DNA of 64,000 nucleotides from Salinimicrobium sp963709775 (GTDB taxonomy: Bacteria; Bacteroidota; Bacteroidia; Flavobacteriales; Flavobacteriaceae), in assembly GCA_963709775.1 (NCBI GenBank), contig CAVPXS010000007.1, positions 248,001-312,000 of the forward strand. The letters are read 5' to 3'. Positions 7,695 through 17,400 of the stretch are shown one piece after another. Position numbers and translations under genes: made by a program. A model generated the notes under the pieces. That model did no database searches, was not told where the DNA came from, and worked only from the letters and a program-made list of their open reading frames with translations. Within the stretch, counting starts at the first letter, position 1. Every line of letters starts with the position of its first letter.

Positions 7695-9254
7695 CTATAA
7701 ATCGAATTTTATACCCTGTGCCAATGGCAGCTCTGTTGTATAATTTATGGTATTTGTTTGACGGCGCATGTAAACCTTCCAGGCATCAGATCCAGACTCT
7801 CTTCCGCCACCGGTTTCTTTTTCACCTCCAAAGGCTCCGCCTATCTCGGCTCCGGAAGTACCAATGTTCACATTGGCAATTCCACAGTCAGATCCTTCCA
7901 CAGAAAGGAATCTCTCTGCTTCGCGAAGGTTATTGGTCATAATTGCAGAAGATAGCCCCTGTACCACTCCGTTCTGTAATTCGAGTGCATTTTCAAGGTC
8001 TCCCGAATACTTCATTATATAAAGAACCGGTGCAAAGGTTTCGTGTTGCACGATCTCATATTCATTTTTGGCTTCGGCAATTGCCGGCTTTACATAGCAA
8101 CCGCTTTCATAACCTTCGCCTTCCAGCACTCCGCCTTCCACGAGGATCTTTCCGCCTTCTTCAACTACTTTGTCTAAAGCAGCCTGATAATTTTTTACTG
8201 CATCCTTATCGATAAGCGGGCCTACATGGTTGTTTTCATCCAATGGATTACCTATTCGGATTTGTTTATAGGCATCAACAATGGCGTTTTTTACCTTATC
8301 ATAAATAGACTCGTGAATAATTAGTCTTCTGGTAGAAGTACAACGTTGCCCGCAGGTACCCACGGCTCCAAAGACTGCTCCTATTACTGTGTTCTTAATA
8401 TTGGCATCGGGAGTTACGATGATCGCGTTGTTTCCTCCAAGCTCCAGAAGAGATTTACCCAATCTTGCAGCTACTGCCTGGGCAACAATTTTACCCATTC
8501 TTATAGATCCGGTTGCAGATATCAAAGGAACTCTTTTATCATTGGTCATCATTTGCCCCACCTTGTAATCTCCTGTGATCAAACAGGAAATTCCTTCGGG
8601 AAGACCATTTTCTGAAAATACTCTTGCTGCGATATTTTGACAGGCTACAGATGTTAGAGGTGTTTTTTCAGATCCTTTCCAAACGCACACATCCCCACAT
8701 ACCCATGCTAGGGCAGTGTTCCAGGACCAAACGGCTACAGGAAAATTAAAAGCTGAAATCACTCCCACAATCCCCAGCGGGTGGTACTGCTCGTACATAC
8801 GGTGGCCGGGACGTTCAGAATGCATTGTAAGACCATGCAGCTGCCTGCTTAATCCTACTGCGAAATCGCAGATATCAATCATTTCCTGCACCTCTCCAAG
8901 ACCTTCCTGGTAAGATTTTCCCATTTCGTAAGAAACCAGTTTTCCAAGAGGTTCCTTTAGTCGGCGCAATTCATCATTAAATTTACGCACTATTTCTCCT
9001 CTTTGAGGCGACGGCATAGTTCTCCAGGTTTTGAAAGCCTCCTGTGCAGTTTCAATTACACGATTATAATCTTCTTCTGTGGTAGCCTTCACTTTTCCAA
9101 TTAAAGCTCCGTCTACAGGAGAATAGGATTCGATCACCTCTCCCGAAGAGAACCATTCTTTCCCGGTTGAAGTACCTTTATTGACTTCGTCTACATTAAG
9201 ACCAAGCTCTTTTAAAGCTTGATTTATTCCAAATTTTTCTGCAATTGCGCTCAT
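7695..9254 (-). CDS. amaB: ALDH7-type aldehyde dehydrogenase (alpha-aminoadipic semialdehyde dehydrogenase-like)
   Basis: 519 residues from the ATG at 9254; a longer frame to 9368 has a Cys-rich tail unlike the family, so it is not used. The NAD-dependent aldehyde dehydrogenase core is complete: the general-base motif ELGG at 271-274, catalytic Cys305 in GQRCTS, and FGGEKETGGGRESGSDAWK near the C-terminus. The ISAFNFPVAVWSWNTALAW and ELGGNNAIIVTPDANI segments match the ALDH7 (antiquitin/AmaB) branch, which oxidises alpha-aminoadipic semialdehyde in lysine breakdown. The neighbouring dioxygenase raises a possible link to tryptophan/kynurenine catabolism, but the sequence favours ALDH7. The symbol is tentative. 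Confidence 0.85.
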   Translation of the reverse strand: MSAIAEKFGINQALKELGLNVDEVNKGTSTGKEWFSSGEVIESYSPVDGALIGKVKATTEEDYNRVIETAQEAFKTWRTMPSPQRGEIVRKFNDELRRLKEPLGKLVSYEMGKSYQEGLGEVQEMIDICDFAVGLSRQLHGLTMHSERPGHRMYEQYHPLGIVGVISAFNFPVAVWSWNTALAWVCGDVCVWKGSEKTPLTSVACQNIAARVFSENGLPEGISCLITGDYKVGQMMTNDKRVPLISATGSIRMGKIVAQAVAARLGKSLLELGGNNAIIVTPDANIKNTVIGAVFGAVGTCGQRCTSTRRLIIHESIYDKVKNAIVDAYKQIRIGNPLDENNHVGPLIDKDAVKNYQAALDKVVEEGGKILVEGGVLEGEGYESGCYVKPAIAEAKNEYEIVQHETFAPVLYIMKYSGDLENALELQNGVVQGLSSAIMTNNLREAERFLSVEGSDCGIANVNIGTSGAEIGGAFGGEKETGGGRESGSDAWKVYMRRQTNTINYTTELPLAQGIKFDL

Positions 9255-9337
9255 TCTAGTTGTTGTTTTGTTATGGATTTGTTCGGATTGTTGCGAATAT
9301 AAAAAAATTAAAGAGGAAAGCCTTGAACAGCTGCAGT

Positions 9338-9859
9338 CTACTTCGGCTTCTCCATTACAGTCCCACAATTGTTGCAGGTGCGCAGCTCCTCACTCTGGTA
9401 AAAATGATCAAAATGCTTTTGAAAATCATTTTCTATATCATGTAAAGGGAAATAGACCTCATAAAGTTTGTTGTTGCAGTTCTCACAGAACCACAGCAGG
9501 CCATCCTTGGCGTCAATATCTGTTCTTCTTCGTTCTACCACAAGCCCCACAGAACCTTCAGTACGCTCTGGAGAATGTGGCACCTTTGCAGGATGCAGGT
9601 ACATATCTCCGGGTCCGAGTTCAAAAGTCCGCTTTTGCCCCTCTTCCTGAATATGAACTTTTATATGTCCCTCAAGTTGATAGAAAAGTTCTTCCGTTTC
9701 ATTATAGTGATAATCTTTCCGGGAATTAGGCCCACCTACAACCATTACAATATAATCCTCGGCATCAGGATATAAACTTTTATTGGCCACCGGTGGCTTG
9801 AGCAGGTCCCTGTTTTGCGCTATCCATTTGTTAAGATTAAAAGGTTTTGCTATGGCCAT
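9338..9859 (-). CDS. nbaC: 3-hydroxyanthranilate 3,4-dioxygenase
   Basis: 173 residues, cupin fold. The catalytic Fe(II) ligands fall at His51, Glu57 and His95. The bacterial-type C-terminal rubredoxin-like site is present as Cys125/Cys128 (CENC) and Cys162/Cys165 (CNNC). These positions are those I recall for the characterised Cupriavidus enzyme. The enzyme opens the ring of 3-hydroxyanthranilate, which leads to quinolinate and NAD or to further degradation through aminomuconate semialdehyde. It lies 83 bp upstream of the aldehyde dehydrogenase on the same strand and may share its transcript. No other kynurenine-pathway gene is in the window. Confidence 0.95.
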   Translation of the reverse strand: MAIAKPFNLNKWIAQNRDLLKPPVANKSLYPDAEDYIVMVVGGPNSRKDYHYNETEELFYQLEGHIKVHIQEEGQKRTFELGPGDMYLHPAKVPHSPERTEGSVGLVVERRRTDIDAKDGLLWFCENCNNKLYEVYFPLHDIENDFQKHFDHFYQSEELRTCNNCGTVMEKPK

Positions 9860-9976
9860 AGATTTTGTTTTAGGACCCTAAATTTACGTAATCTTTTCCT
9901 GAAGATATCTTCCAAAGCAGCACTTGAATGCCAAACCGCCCTTTTTTCTTAACTTTCCTTCAGAAAATTTAAGATC

Positions 9977-11053
9977 ATGAAAAAATTACTTCTCATTTTT
10001 GCCTTTTTTGGAACCCTTGCCTGCAATAATTCTGCTGAAGAAAATTCAGTTAATTCTGAAACCCCTGAAGTTGCTTCAGAAGAAAAAGACACCATTCCAA
10101 ATTTTGGGATCGTCATTCACGGCGGTGCCGGCACCATCCTAAAAGAAAATATGAGCGACAGCCTGGAGCAACAATACCGGGCAAAGCTGGAGGAGGCGAT
10201 TAGAACAGGGCACGAGATCCTTGCCAATGGCGGTACAGCTTTGGAGGCAGTGCAGCGTACCATAAATGTGATGGAAAACTCCCCATTATTTAATGCCGGT
10301 AAAGGTGCGGTTTTTACAAATGAAGGCACCAACGAACTCGATGCTTCCATAATGGATGGAGCAACCCTTAATGCCGGCGCAGTCGCCGGAGTCACCACAA
10401 TTAAAAACCCAATTAATCTTGCCTATGAGGTAATGGTAAATTCTGAACATGTGTTGCTGGCAGGTAAAGGTGCCGAAAAATTTGCAGAAGAACAGGGGAT
10501 CGAGATTGTTGACCCGCAGTATTTCTATACCGAAGAAAGGTATAAAAGCCTGCAACGCATAAGGGAACAGGAAAAGACCCAGCTGGATCATGATGATCAA
10601 AAAACGGCATTTTTGGATCCCTATATTAAAGACTCCAAATTTGGAACAGTAGGTTGTGCTGCACTCGATAAGAACGGAAATCTTGCAGCAGGAACTTCCA
10701 CGGGAGGAATGACCAATAAGCGTTACAACCGAATTGGAGATGCGCCAATTATTGGTGCAGGCACATACGCCAACAATAAAACAGTGGCGGTTTCCAGCAC
10801 CGGCTGGGGGGAATTCTTTATCCGCGGAATGGTAGCATATGATATTTCGGCACTTATGGAGTACAAAGGCTTAAGCCTCGAGGAAGCCGCCCGGGAAGTG
10901 ATACAGGAAAAGATTCCGGCTCTTGGTGGTGACGGAGGAATTATTGCCATTGACCATGAAGGAAATGTGGCCATGGAATTCAACACCGCCGGAATGTACC
11001 GGGCAAAAATGAACCGTGATGGTGAGCTGGAGATCGGGATTTATGGAGAGTAG
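9977..11053 (+). CDS. Lipoprotein isoaspartyl peptidase / plant-type L-asparaginase
   Basis: 358 residues, Ntn-hydrolase of the asparaginase_2 family. A lipoprotein signal ends in LACNNS with the Cys at 16, so the enzyme is probably anchored in the periplasm or outer membrane. The N-terminal IVIHGGAGTI motif (45-54) and the autocleavage/nucleophile Thr224 in GTVGCAA are visible, followed by GTSTGGMTNK. The family removes beta-aspartyl residues from isopeptides or hydrolyses asparagine. The stop codon lies inside a 9-bp inverted repeat, and REP-like palindromes follow. Confidence 0.92.
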   Translation: MKKLLLIFAFFGTLACNNSAEENSVNSETPEVASEEKDTIPNFGIVIHGGAGTILKENMSDSLEQQYRAKLEEAIRTGHEILANGGTALEAVQRTINVMENSPLFNAGKGAVFTNEGTNELDASIMDGATLNAGAVAGVTTIKNPINLAYEVMVNSEHVLLAGKGAEKFAEEQGIEIVDPQYFYTEERYKSLQRIREQEKTQLDHDDQKTAFLDPYIKDSKFGTVGCAALDKNGNLAAGTSTGGMTNKRYNRIGDAPIIGAGTYANNKTVAVSSTGWGEFFIRGMVAYDISALMEYKGLSLEEAAREVIQEKIPALGGDGGIIAIDHEGNVAMEFNTAGMYRAKMNRDGELEIGIYGE

Positions 11054-11066
11054 TAGTCTACTCTCC
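11045..11066 (+). repeat. Hairpin overlapping the asparaginase stop codon
   Basis: Perfect 9-bp inverted repeat GGAGAGTAG / CTACTCTCC with a TAGT loop. It overlaps the stop codon (11051-11053). There is no T run, so it is not a classic terminator; it may protect the 3' end or cooperate with the palindrome 9 bp downstream. Confidence 0.6.
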
Positions 11067-11074
11067 AGCTTTCT

Positions 11075-11107
11075 AGCTTTTCCAAAGTTTGAAACTTTGG
11101 AAAAGCT
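11075..11107 (+). repeat. REP-like palindrome 5' of the RAYT transposase
   Basis: Perfect 16-bp inverted repeat (AGCTTTTCCAAAGTTT and its complement) around a single G. It shares the core CTTTTCCAAAG with the palindrome on the other side of the transposase gene, as expected for REP elements recognised by RAYT enzymes. Confidence 0.85.
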
Positions 11108-11137
11108 CTTAAGCTCTTGCTCTTTTAATTTTTAAAA

Positions 11138-11716
11138 ATGATACCGTTAGAACCCGATAAATTTTACCACATCTATAATCGTGCTAATGGCAATGAAAAA
11201 GTCTTCGCCAATCCCGGGAACTACGAATTCTTTTTACAGAAGTATCAACAACATATCACACCAGTTGCAGAAACTTACTGCTATTGTTTGATGCCAAACC
11301 ATTTTCATTTTCTAATTAGAATCAAATCTGCCGAAGACTTTCACGATTCGGGATTCTCGAATTCAGAAAAAATCGGATTGTATTGCAGTAAAAAATTTTC
11401 CAACTTTTTCAGTTCATACTCCCAGGCTTTTAATAAACAGCAAAATAGAATGGGAAGTCTTTTCATGAAGAATTTCAAAAGAAAGGAAATAGATTCAGAA
11501 AAGTATTTACACCAGCTCATCCATTACATCCACAACAATCCTGTGGCTGCAAATATTGTAGAGGCACCTCATGAATGGAAACACTCCTCCTACAACACAT
11601 TGGTGTCGGATAATCCCACCTTTCTTCTAAGAAAAGAAGTTTTAGATATCTATGACGGTGTCCAAAATTTTAAAATTATTCACTCCCGTCCAAAGCTTTA
11701 CAATTTTCCTTTTTGA
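11138..11716 (+). mobile_element. REP-associated tyrosine transposase (RAYT, IS200/IS605-like TnpA)
   Basis: 192 residues of the Y1/HUH transposase family. The start FYHIYNRANGNEKVF, the HUH metal motif in MPNHFHFLI, and the YLHQLIHYIHNNPVAANIV and HEWKHSSY segments are hallmarks of the RAYT branch. These enzymes nick single-stranded DNA at REP hairpins; the catalytic Tyr is expected in the YLHQLIHYIH helix. The gene sits between two palindromes with the same core, 30 bp upstream and about 20 bp downstream. No accessory tnpB is present. It separates the isoaspartyl peptidase from pldA and appears intact. Confidence 0.92.
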
Positions 11717-11734
11717 TCTTCAGAAGAAACCGAA

Positions 11735-11773
11735 TTCAACTTTTCCAAAGTCCTGAACTTTGGAAAAGTTGAA
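11735..11773 (+). repeat. REP-like palindrome 3' of the RAYT transposase
   Basis: 17-bp inverted repeat (core CAACTTTTCCAAAGT) with a 5-nt loop CCTGA. It shares CTTTTCCAAAG/CTTTGGAAAAG with the 5' palindrome. The loop sequence differs (5 nt against 1 nt). Confidence 0.85.
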
Positions 11774-11844
11774 AAGTTAAAGGTTAACACAAAATTAGCC
11801 TTACTTCTCACTCTATAAAGCTGAAGTAGATTTAATTTCGCGGT

Positions 11845-12702
11845 ATGAAAATAGAACGTTCATATCCCCGAAAAATATGGATAACAGTTATTCATAGCCT
11901 TTTTATTCTTTGCTTCTTTCTAATGAGTGCTAACCTTCAGGGGCAGCGACTTTCCAGGGAACAGATCAAGGATACCATCAATGACATGCCTGCCTTCTCC
12001 CTGTATGAAGACAACTACTTCATTTCGGGGGTGCCGCTTAATAAGGACATCACCCGGCAAACTGCAGATGTTAAATACCAGGTAAGCTTTAGATATTTAC
12101 TAAGCCGCAATAAATTTCCCTGGGATTCATATCTCTTTCTCACCTATACGCAAAAAGCTTTCTGGGATATTTATGACAAATCCAAACCTTTTCAGGAGAT
12201 CAATTTTAAGCCGGGTTTAAATTTGGGGCTGCCCGTTTTCGACAAGAAAGACGAACTACTGGGAATGGCATTCCTAAAATTTGAACATGAATCCAACGGG
12301 CGGGACAGTATTTATTCCAGGAGCTGGAATAAAATTGCCCTGGCTTTTCATGCCGATCTGGGGAAAAGGCACACCCTAAGCGGAGAGGTATGGTGGCCAT
12401 TTAGATACAAAAAAGATAACCCCGATCTTCCCGATTATGTTGGTCTGGGGGAAGTAAATTATTCTTTCGAAATAAAACCCGAACTGTGGTCCTTTGAAAT
12501 TATGGCTCAAAAAGGGCTCAACTGGGACCTAAAAGGTGCTCTAAGGACAAGGATTTTGTACAGCCCCTTTGAGATGAAGAGCATTAACTTTATGGCGGAG
12601 TGGTACTACGGCTATGCAGAAAGTCTTATCGCATATAAGGAACTCCGCAGCATGATAAGGGTTGGTTTCGCAATAACCTCAGACGACCTGAATTTCCTAT
12701 AA
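11845..12702 (+). CDS. pldA: Outer membrane phospholipase A (OMPLA)
   Basis: 285 residues with an N-terminal signal segment (about 1-34), then a beta-barrel pattern. The OMPLA active-site signature is clear: His148 and Ser150 in HESNGRDS, and Asn162 in SRSWN, matching the His-Ser-Asn triad of E. coli OMPLA (142/144/156) with a constant offset. The enzyme hydrolyses phospholipids that reach the outer leaflet of the outer membrane. It ends about 90 bp before the GbsR/MarR gene, which has its own promoter, so the two are probably separate units. It follows the RAYT element directly. Confidence 0.93.
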   Translation: MKIERSYPRKIWITVIHSLFILCFFLMSANLQGQRLSREQIKDTINDMPAFSLYEDNYFISGVPLNKDITRQTADVKYQVSFRYLLSRNKFPWDSYLFLTYTQKAFWDIYDKSKPFQEINFKPGLNLGLPVFDKKDELLGMAFLKFEHESNGRDSIYSRSWNKIALAFHADLGKRHTLSGEVWWPFRYKKDNPDLPDYVGLGEVNYSFEIKPELWSFEIMAQKGLNWDLKGALRTRILYSPFEMKSINFMAEWYYGYAESLIAYKELRSMIRVGFAITSDDLNFL

Positions 12703-12730
12703 TCCCTTTAACTAAAATTTAAGGTTCTAA

Positions 12731-12764
12731 TTGTTCGGAAAATTCCGAACTAATCCTATTTTTG
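12731..12764 (+). promoter_or_regulatory. Promoter with palindromic operator for the regulator-RND efflux operon
   Basis: A -7 element TATTTTTG (12757-12764) matches TAnnTTTG. A TTG at 12731-12733 could be the -33 element, although the 23-bp spacing is at the upper limit. Between them lies the 18-bp palindrome GTTCGGAA-AA-TTCCGAAC (12733-12750). A palindrome between the promoter elements is a classic repressor site; autoregulation by the adjacent GbsR/MarR protein is the simplest inference. Confidence 0.75.
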
Positions 12765-12791
12765 CAGCTTCAAACTTCAGAAGGAAAGAAA

Positions 12792-13280
12792 ATGGATTTA
12801 GAAATTCAACGAAAGAACCTTATAGAAGAGCTAGGGGTGCACCTTGAGGGAGATCACCTTGCCCCTCTTGCGGCACGCATTCTTTCTACTTTAATATTGT
12901 CCGGAAAGAAAGGGATGACTTTTGACCAGCTGGTATGTGAATTACAGGCGGGCAAGAGCACAATTTCCAACCATCTGGACCATCTTCAAAATACCAACCG
13001 CGTAAGATATTTCACAAAAACAGGAGACCGTAAAAGATATTTTATTGTGGATCCAAACCTCGTTCTCAATGTCATGGAGGAAATGATCAATAAATGGGAG
13101 AATGAGAAAAAGCTGCATTTAAAGATTAGAGAGTATAAAGAACAGTGCAATAAAGAGGCAGAAGAAACAGCAGATTTTCAATTTGATCTTGAATTTCAGG
13201 ATGATTTTCTCACCTTTTTGGAGGAAACTTCTACTGCAGTAAAGAAATTTAAAAACAAGATCTTATCAAGAAACAACTAA
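12792..13280 (+). CDS. GbsR/MarR-family transcriptional regulator of the efflux operon
   Basis: 162 residues from the ATG at 12792; the longer TTG frame at 12762 would start inside the -7 element and is rejected. A winged helix-turn-helix is visible at about 35-85 (GMTFDQLVCELQAGKSTISN followed by HLDHLQNTNRVRYF, then a wing TKTGDRKRYFIV). The C-terminal part is a charged helix typical of GbsR-type dimers. It is the first gene of an operon with the RND adaptor, pump and outer-membrane factor. It probably represses that operon and itself through the palindrome in the promoter. The inducing ligand is unknown. Confidence 0.9.
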   Translation: MDLEIQRKNLIEELGVHLEGDHLAPLAARILSTLILSGKKGMTFDQLVCELQAGKSTISNHLDHLQNTNRVRYFTKTGDRKRYFIVDPNLVLNVMEEMINKWENEKKLHLKIREYKEQCNKEAEETADFQFDLEFQDDFLTFLEETSTAVKKFKNKILSRNN

Positions 13281-13299
13281 CACCAGACAGAAAGAAGAT

Positions 13300-14418
13300 A
13301 TGAGAAAAATAATTTATATAGGGCTAATATTAAGTGTCTTTACAATGATCTCCTGCCAGGATGAGAATGCAGGCCAGGCGCAGCAAGGTGGTGCTATGCC
13401 ATTTCCGGTTATAGAAGTACCGCAAAGAACTGTTACAGGCTTTACATCTTACCCGGTAAGTATAGAAGGTACTGTAAATAGTGCAGTTAGGGCCAAGGTG
13501 CCGGGGTATATTACACAGGTGCTAGTAGATGAAGGTGAAAAGGTAAAAAAGGGGCAAATCCTTTTTAGACTTGAAACTGAGTCTCTTTCGCAGGAAGCCG
13601 GTGCCGCCCGTGCCAATGTAAACGCTGCCCAGGTAGAGGTTGATAAGCTAAAACCACTGGTAGAAAAAGGAATTATTAGTCCTGTACAGCTGGAAACAGC
13701 AAAAGCAAGACTTGAACAGGCAAAAGCCGGTTACAGCAGCATAGCAGCCAGTATAGGATATTCCAATATTAAAAGTCCTGTAGATGGTAATGTGGGAGCC
13801 ATCAATTTTAGGGAAGGGGCTTTAGTAAGTGCGGGAGACCCTACTCCACTTACAACAGTTTCAGATATTGACGAGGTTTACGCCTTCTTTTCAATGAATG
13901 AAAGGGATTATCTTAACTTCCTTCAGAATGCCGAAGGAGAAAATATTTCAGAAAAAATTGAGAATTTTCCGCCGGTTCAACTGCAATTGGTAAATGACAG
14001 GATCTATTCAGAAACAGGAGAGATCCAGACGGTAACGGGACAGGTTGATCCTTCTACAGGAACAGTAGGCTTCCGGGCCATGTTCCCTAATCCTAATGGA
14101 ATTCTTGCCAGCGGGAACAGTGGAAGGATAAGAATTCCCCGCACTTATGAGGACGTTCCGGTAGTGCCCGAATCTGCTTCCTTTGAACAACAGGGAAGAG
14201 TTTATGTTTATGGAGTGCAGGGAGATACTCTTGCAGTTTCAGTTCCTATCCAGGTCATAGATCGAGTGCAGAATCTAATTGTGGTAGGAGAGGGAGTTAC
14301 GCCGGGAGATAAGATCGTTGCCCAGGGTGTAGGTAAGTTAAGAAATAACACGCCTATTGTTCCGCAGCCAGTTTCTTTTGACAGTATAGCCACTTCCATC
14401 AAACCAATCTTTAAATAA
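13300..14418 (+). CDS. RND efflux periplasmic adaptor (membrane fusion protein)
   Basis: 372 residues, lipoprotein with the Cys at 19 (TMISC). The AcrA/MexA-type adaptor layout is visible: lipoyl half-domain around VPGYITQVLVDEGEKVKKGQ, alpha-helical hairpin (SLSQEAGAARANVNAAQVEV and following, to about residue 150), second lipoyl half (IKSPVDGNVGAINFREGALV), then beta-barrel and membrane-proximal domains. It links the inner-membrane pump to the outer-membrane channel. It starts 19 bp after the regulator and ends 9 bp before the pump gene. Confidence 0.94.
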   Translation: MRKIIYIGLILSVFTMISCQDENAGQAQQGGAMPFPVIEVPQRTVTGFTSYPVSIEGTVNSAVRAKVPGYITQVLVDEGEKVKKGQILFRLETESLSQEAGAARANVNAAQVEVDKLKPLVEKGIISPVQLETAKARLEQAKAGYSSIAASIGYSNIKSPVDGNVGAINFREGALVSAGDPTPLTTVSDIDEVYAFFSMNERDYLNFLQNAEGENISEKIENFPPVQLQLVNDRIYSETGEIQTVTGQVDPSTGTVGFRAMFPNPNGILASGNSGRIRIPRTYEDVPVVPESASFEQQGRVYVYGVQGDTLAVSVPIQVIDRVQNLIVVGEGVTPGDKIVAQGVGKLRNNTPIVPQPVSFDSIATSIKPIFK

Positions 14419-14427
14419 GAAAGACTA

Positions 14428-17400
14428 ATGCTGAAAACTTTTATAGAGAGGCCTGTTCTATCTACAGTAGTCTCCATAGTTATAGTTATGTTGGGGGTCC
14501 TCGCGATCACCACCCTTCCGGTGACCCAATATCCCGATATTGCTCCCCCCACGGTGCAGGTGAATGCCAGTTATCCCGGGGCAAATGCTGCTACGGTACT
14601 GGAGAGTGTGATCATTCCCATTGAAGAACAAATCAACGGGGTAGAGGGAATGGATTACATTACCTCTACTGCCAGTAACAATGGTAGTGCAAGTATCCAG
14701 GTCTTTTTTGAACAGGGAATAGACCCCGATATTGCTGCGGTAAACGTTCAAAACCGGGTGGCCAGGGCTACTCCTTTGCTTCCGCGGGAAGTTACCCAAA
14801 GTGGGGTGACAACCCAAAAACAGCAAACAAGTGCTTTGATGTTCTTCACCGTAGTTTCTGAAAATGATGCCTACGACGCAACTTTTATCCAGAATTACCT
14901 CAACATCAACGTGATCCCCGAATTAAAAAGGATCAACGGGGTTGGAGATGTAAACGTTTTTGGAGCCAAGACCTATGCAATGCGGATTTGGTTACAGCCC
15001 GAAAAAATGGCTGCTTACAATCTTATTCCTGCCGATGTTATTGGAGCGATCAATGAGCAAAGCCAGGAAGCTGCGGCAGGATCTTTAGGGCAAAATAATG
15101 CTGAAGCTTTTGAGTATGTCATACGATACAGCGGGAGATACAACAGCGAAGAAGATTACCGGAATATTGTAATCAAAGCCCTTGACGACGGAAGATTTCT
15201 AAGACTTGAAGATGTTGCAGATGTAGAACTTGACGCACAGGGTTACAACGTGATCTCCTTCACAAACGGAAAACCAGGGGTAAGTATGGGTGTTTACCAA
15301 ACGCCCGGTTCGAACGCGCAGGAGATCATTGAGAATGTTCACCAAAAGCTGGATGAACTGGAAAAGAACTTTCCAACGGGACTGGAAACAAGGATAAACT
15401 TTGATTCTAATGAGTTCCTTAATGCCTCTATAAATAAGGTGGTTCTTACCATTTTTGAGGCCTTTCTACTGGTGTTCCTGGTGGTGTTCGTGTTCCTTCA
15501 GGATTTTAAGTCTACTCTTATTCCGGCCATAGCGGTACCGGTATCGATCATTGGGACATTCTTCTTCCTAAACCTGTTTGGTTACTCCATTAACCTGCTT
15601 ACGCTGTTCGCGCTCGTTCTGGCAATTGGTATTGTAGTAGATGATGCCATTGTGGTGGTAGAAGCAGTACACGCGAAGCTGGAACAGGGTGCCGAAAATG
15701 CCAAACAAGCGACACATTCTGCCATGGAAGAAATTGCAGGTGCAATTATTTCCATTACCCTGGTGATGGGTGCGGTGTTTATTCCGGTTACGTTTATAAC
15801 GGGTCCTACAGGAGTATTTTATGAGCAGTTTGGAGTTACATTAATGGTTGCTATTGCTATTTCGGCCGTAAACGCATTAACATTAAGTCCGGCTCTTTGT
15901 GCATTATTTCTAAAACCTCATCATGAAAAAGAAGGAAAGAGAAAAGGCTTTTTGAAACGTTTCTTCTCTACCTTCAACGTCGCTTTTGACGTTACCACGA
16001 GGAAATACGTAAAGTCGGTTTCCTTCTTATACAAGCATAAATGGATCACCGGGGTGATCATTTTGGCCGCAGTTGGAGCGATCTTCTGGGCTTCGGCTAC
16101 AACGCCAACAGGTTTCGTACCCGATGAAGACCGCGGAATGATCTTCGCCAACATAGAACTTCCTGCCGGAGCTTCCCTTGACAGAACTGCGGAAGTTACT
16201 GCGGAATTAACCCGAAGGGTAGAGCAAATTCCGGGAGTGGATGTGGTTTCTGTAGTAAACGGATTCAGCTTTTTGGGTGGTGCCGGAAGTAACTACGGAA
16301 TTGGTTTCATCAAGCTTGACGACTGGGATGAACGAACTGAAGAAGGCATGTCGGCCGAAGCTATCATTGGGAAATTCTTTGGTACGGCTGCAGGAATAAG
16401 CGATGCAAATATTCTCTTTTTCCAGCCTCCAAGTGTTCCCGGTTTTGGAGCATCATCGGGATTTGAGATGAAGGTTCTGGACCGTACTGGCGGTAGTTTT
16501 GAGCAACTCGATGCTGCTACCCAGAATTACCTTGCCGATCTTTCTGCAAGACCGGAGATCCTTTATGCCAGGAGTTCTTTTAATACCAATTATCCGCAGT
16601 ACGAAATCGACCTCAACATTCCAAAAGCCAAAGAAGCAGGAGTAGATATTGGAACTATCTTCTCCACCCTTCAGTCTTATATAGGATCTGTTTACGCTGC
16701 CGATTTTGCCCGCTTTGGAAAGCAGTATCGTGTATTTGTGCAGGCTTTACCCGAGGACAGAGCGACAGTAGACGATCTAAATTCGATTTTTGTGCGAAAT
16801 GCACAGGGCGAGATGGCACCAATCACTCAGTTTGTAACCCTTAGCAGGGTTTATGGACCACAATCGGTTACCAGGTTTAACCTGTTTAATTCGGCCAGTG
16901 TGAACGGTGCAGCGGCTCCCGGATATTCTTCGGGTGATGCTATTGCTGCAGTGCAGGAAGTAGGAACGGGCTCCCTTCCGGAAGGCTTCGACATTGGATT
17001 CTCGGGATTAACAAGAGAAGAGATTTCCGCAGGAGATCAAACCACCTTTATCTTCCTTTTGAGTATTCTGTTCGTGTTTTTCATTCTCTCGGCTCAATAC
17101 GAAAGTTACTTACTGCCCCTGGCGGTACTGCTTTCACTTCCGGTTGGGGTGATGGGAGCCTATGTCACCACAGCGTTGACGGGTCTTGAGAACAACATCT
17201 ATTTCCAGATCGCACTCATCATGCTGCTGGGGTTACTTGCCAAAAATGCCATTTTGATCGTGGAATTTGCCATACAAAGACGTAACGCCGGGAATTCAAT
17301 AGTAGACTCTGCCCTTGGCGCAGCACAGGCAAGATTACGGCCCATTCTTATGACTTCCTTTGCCTTTATCGTGGGACTTCTTCCGCTGGTTTTTGCAACA

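Noticed and set aside
9260..9729. Plus-strand frames over the aldehyde dehydrogenase and dioxygenase genes
   Set aside because: Shadows of two clear minus-strand enzymes; Cys-rich and Ser-rich translations with no recognisable motif.
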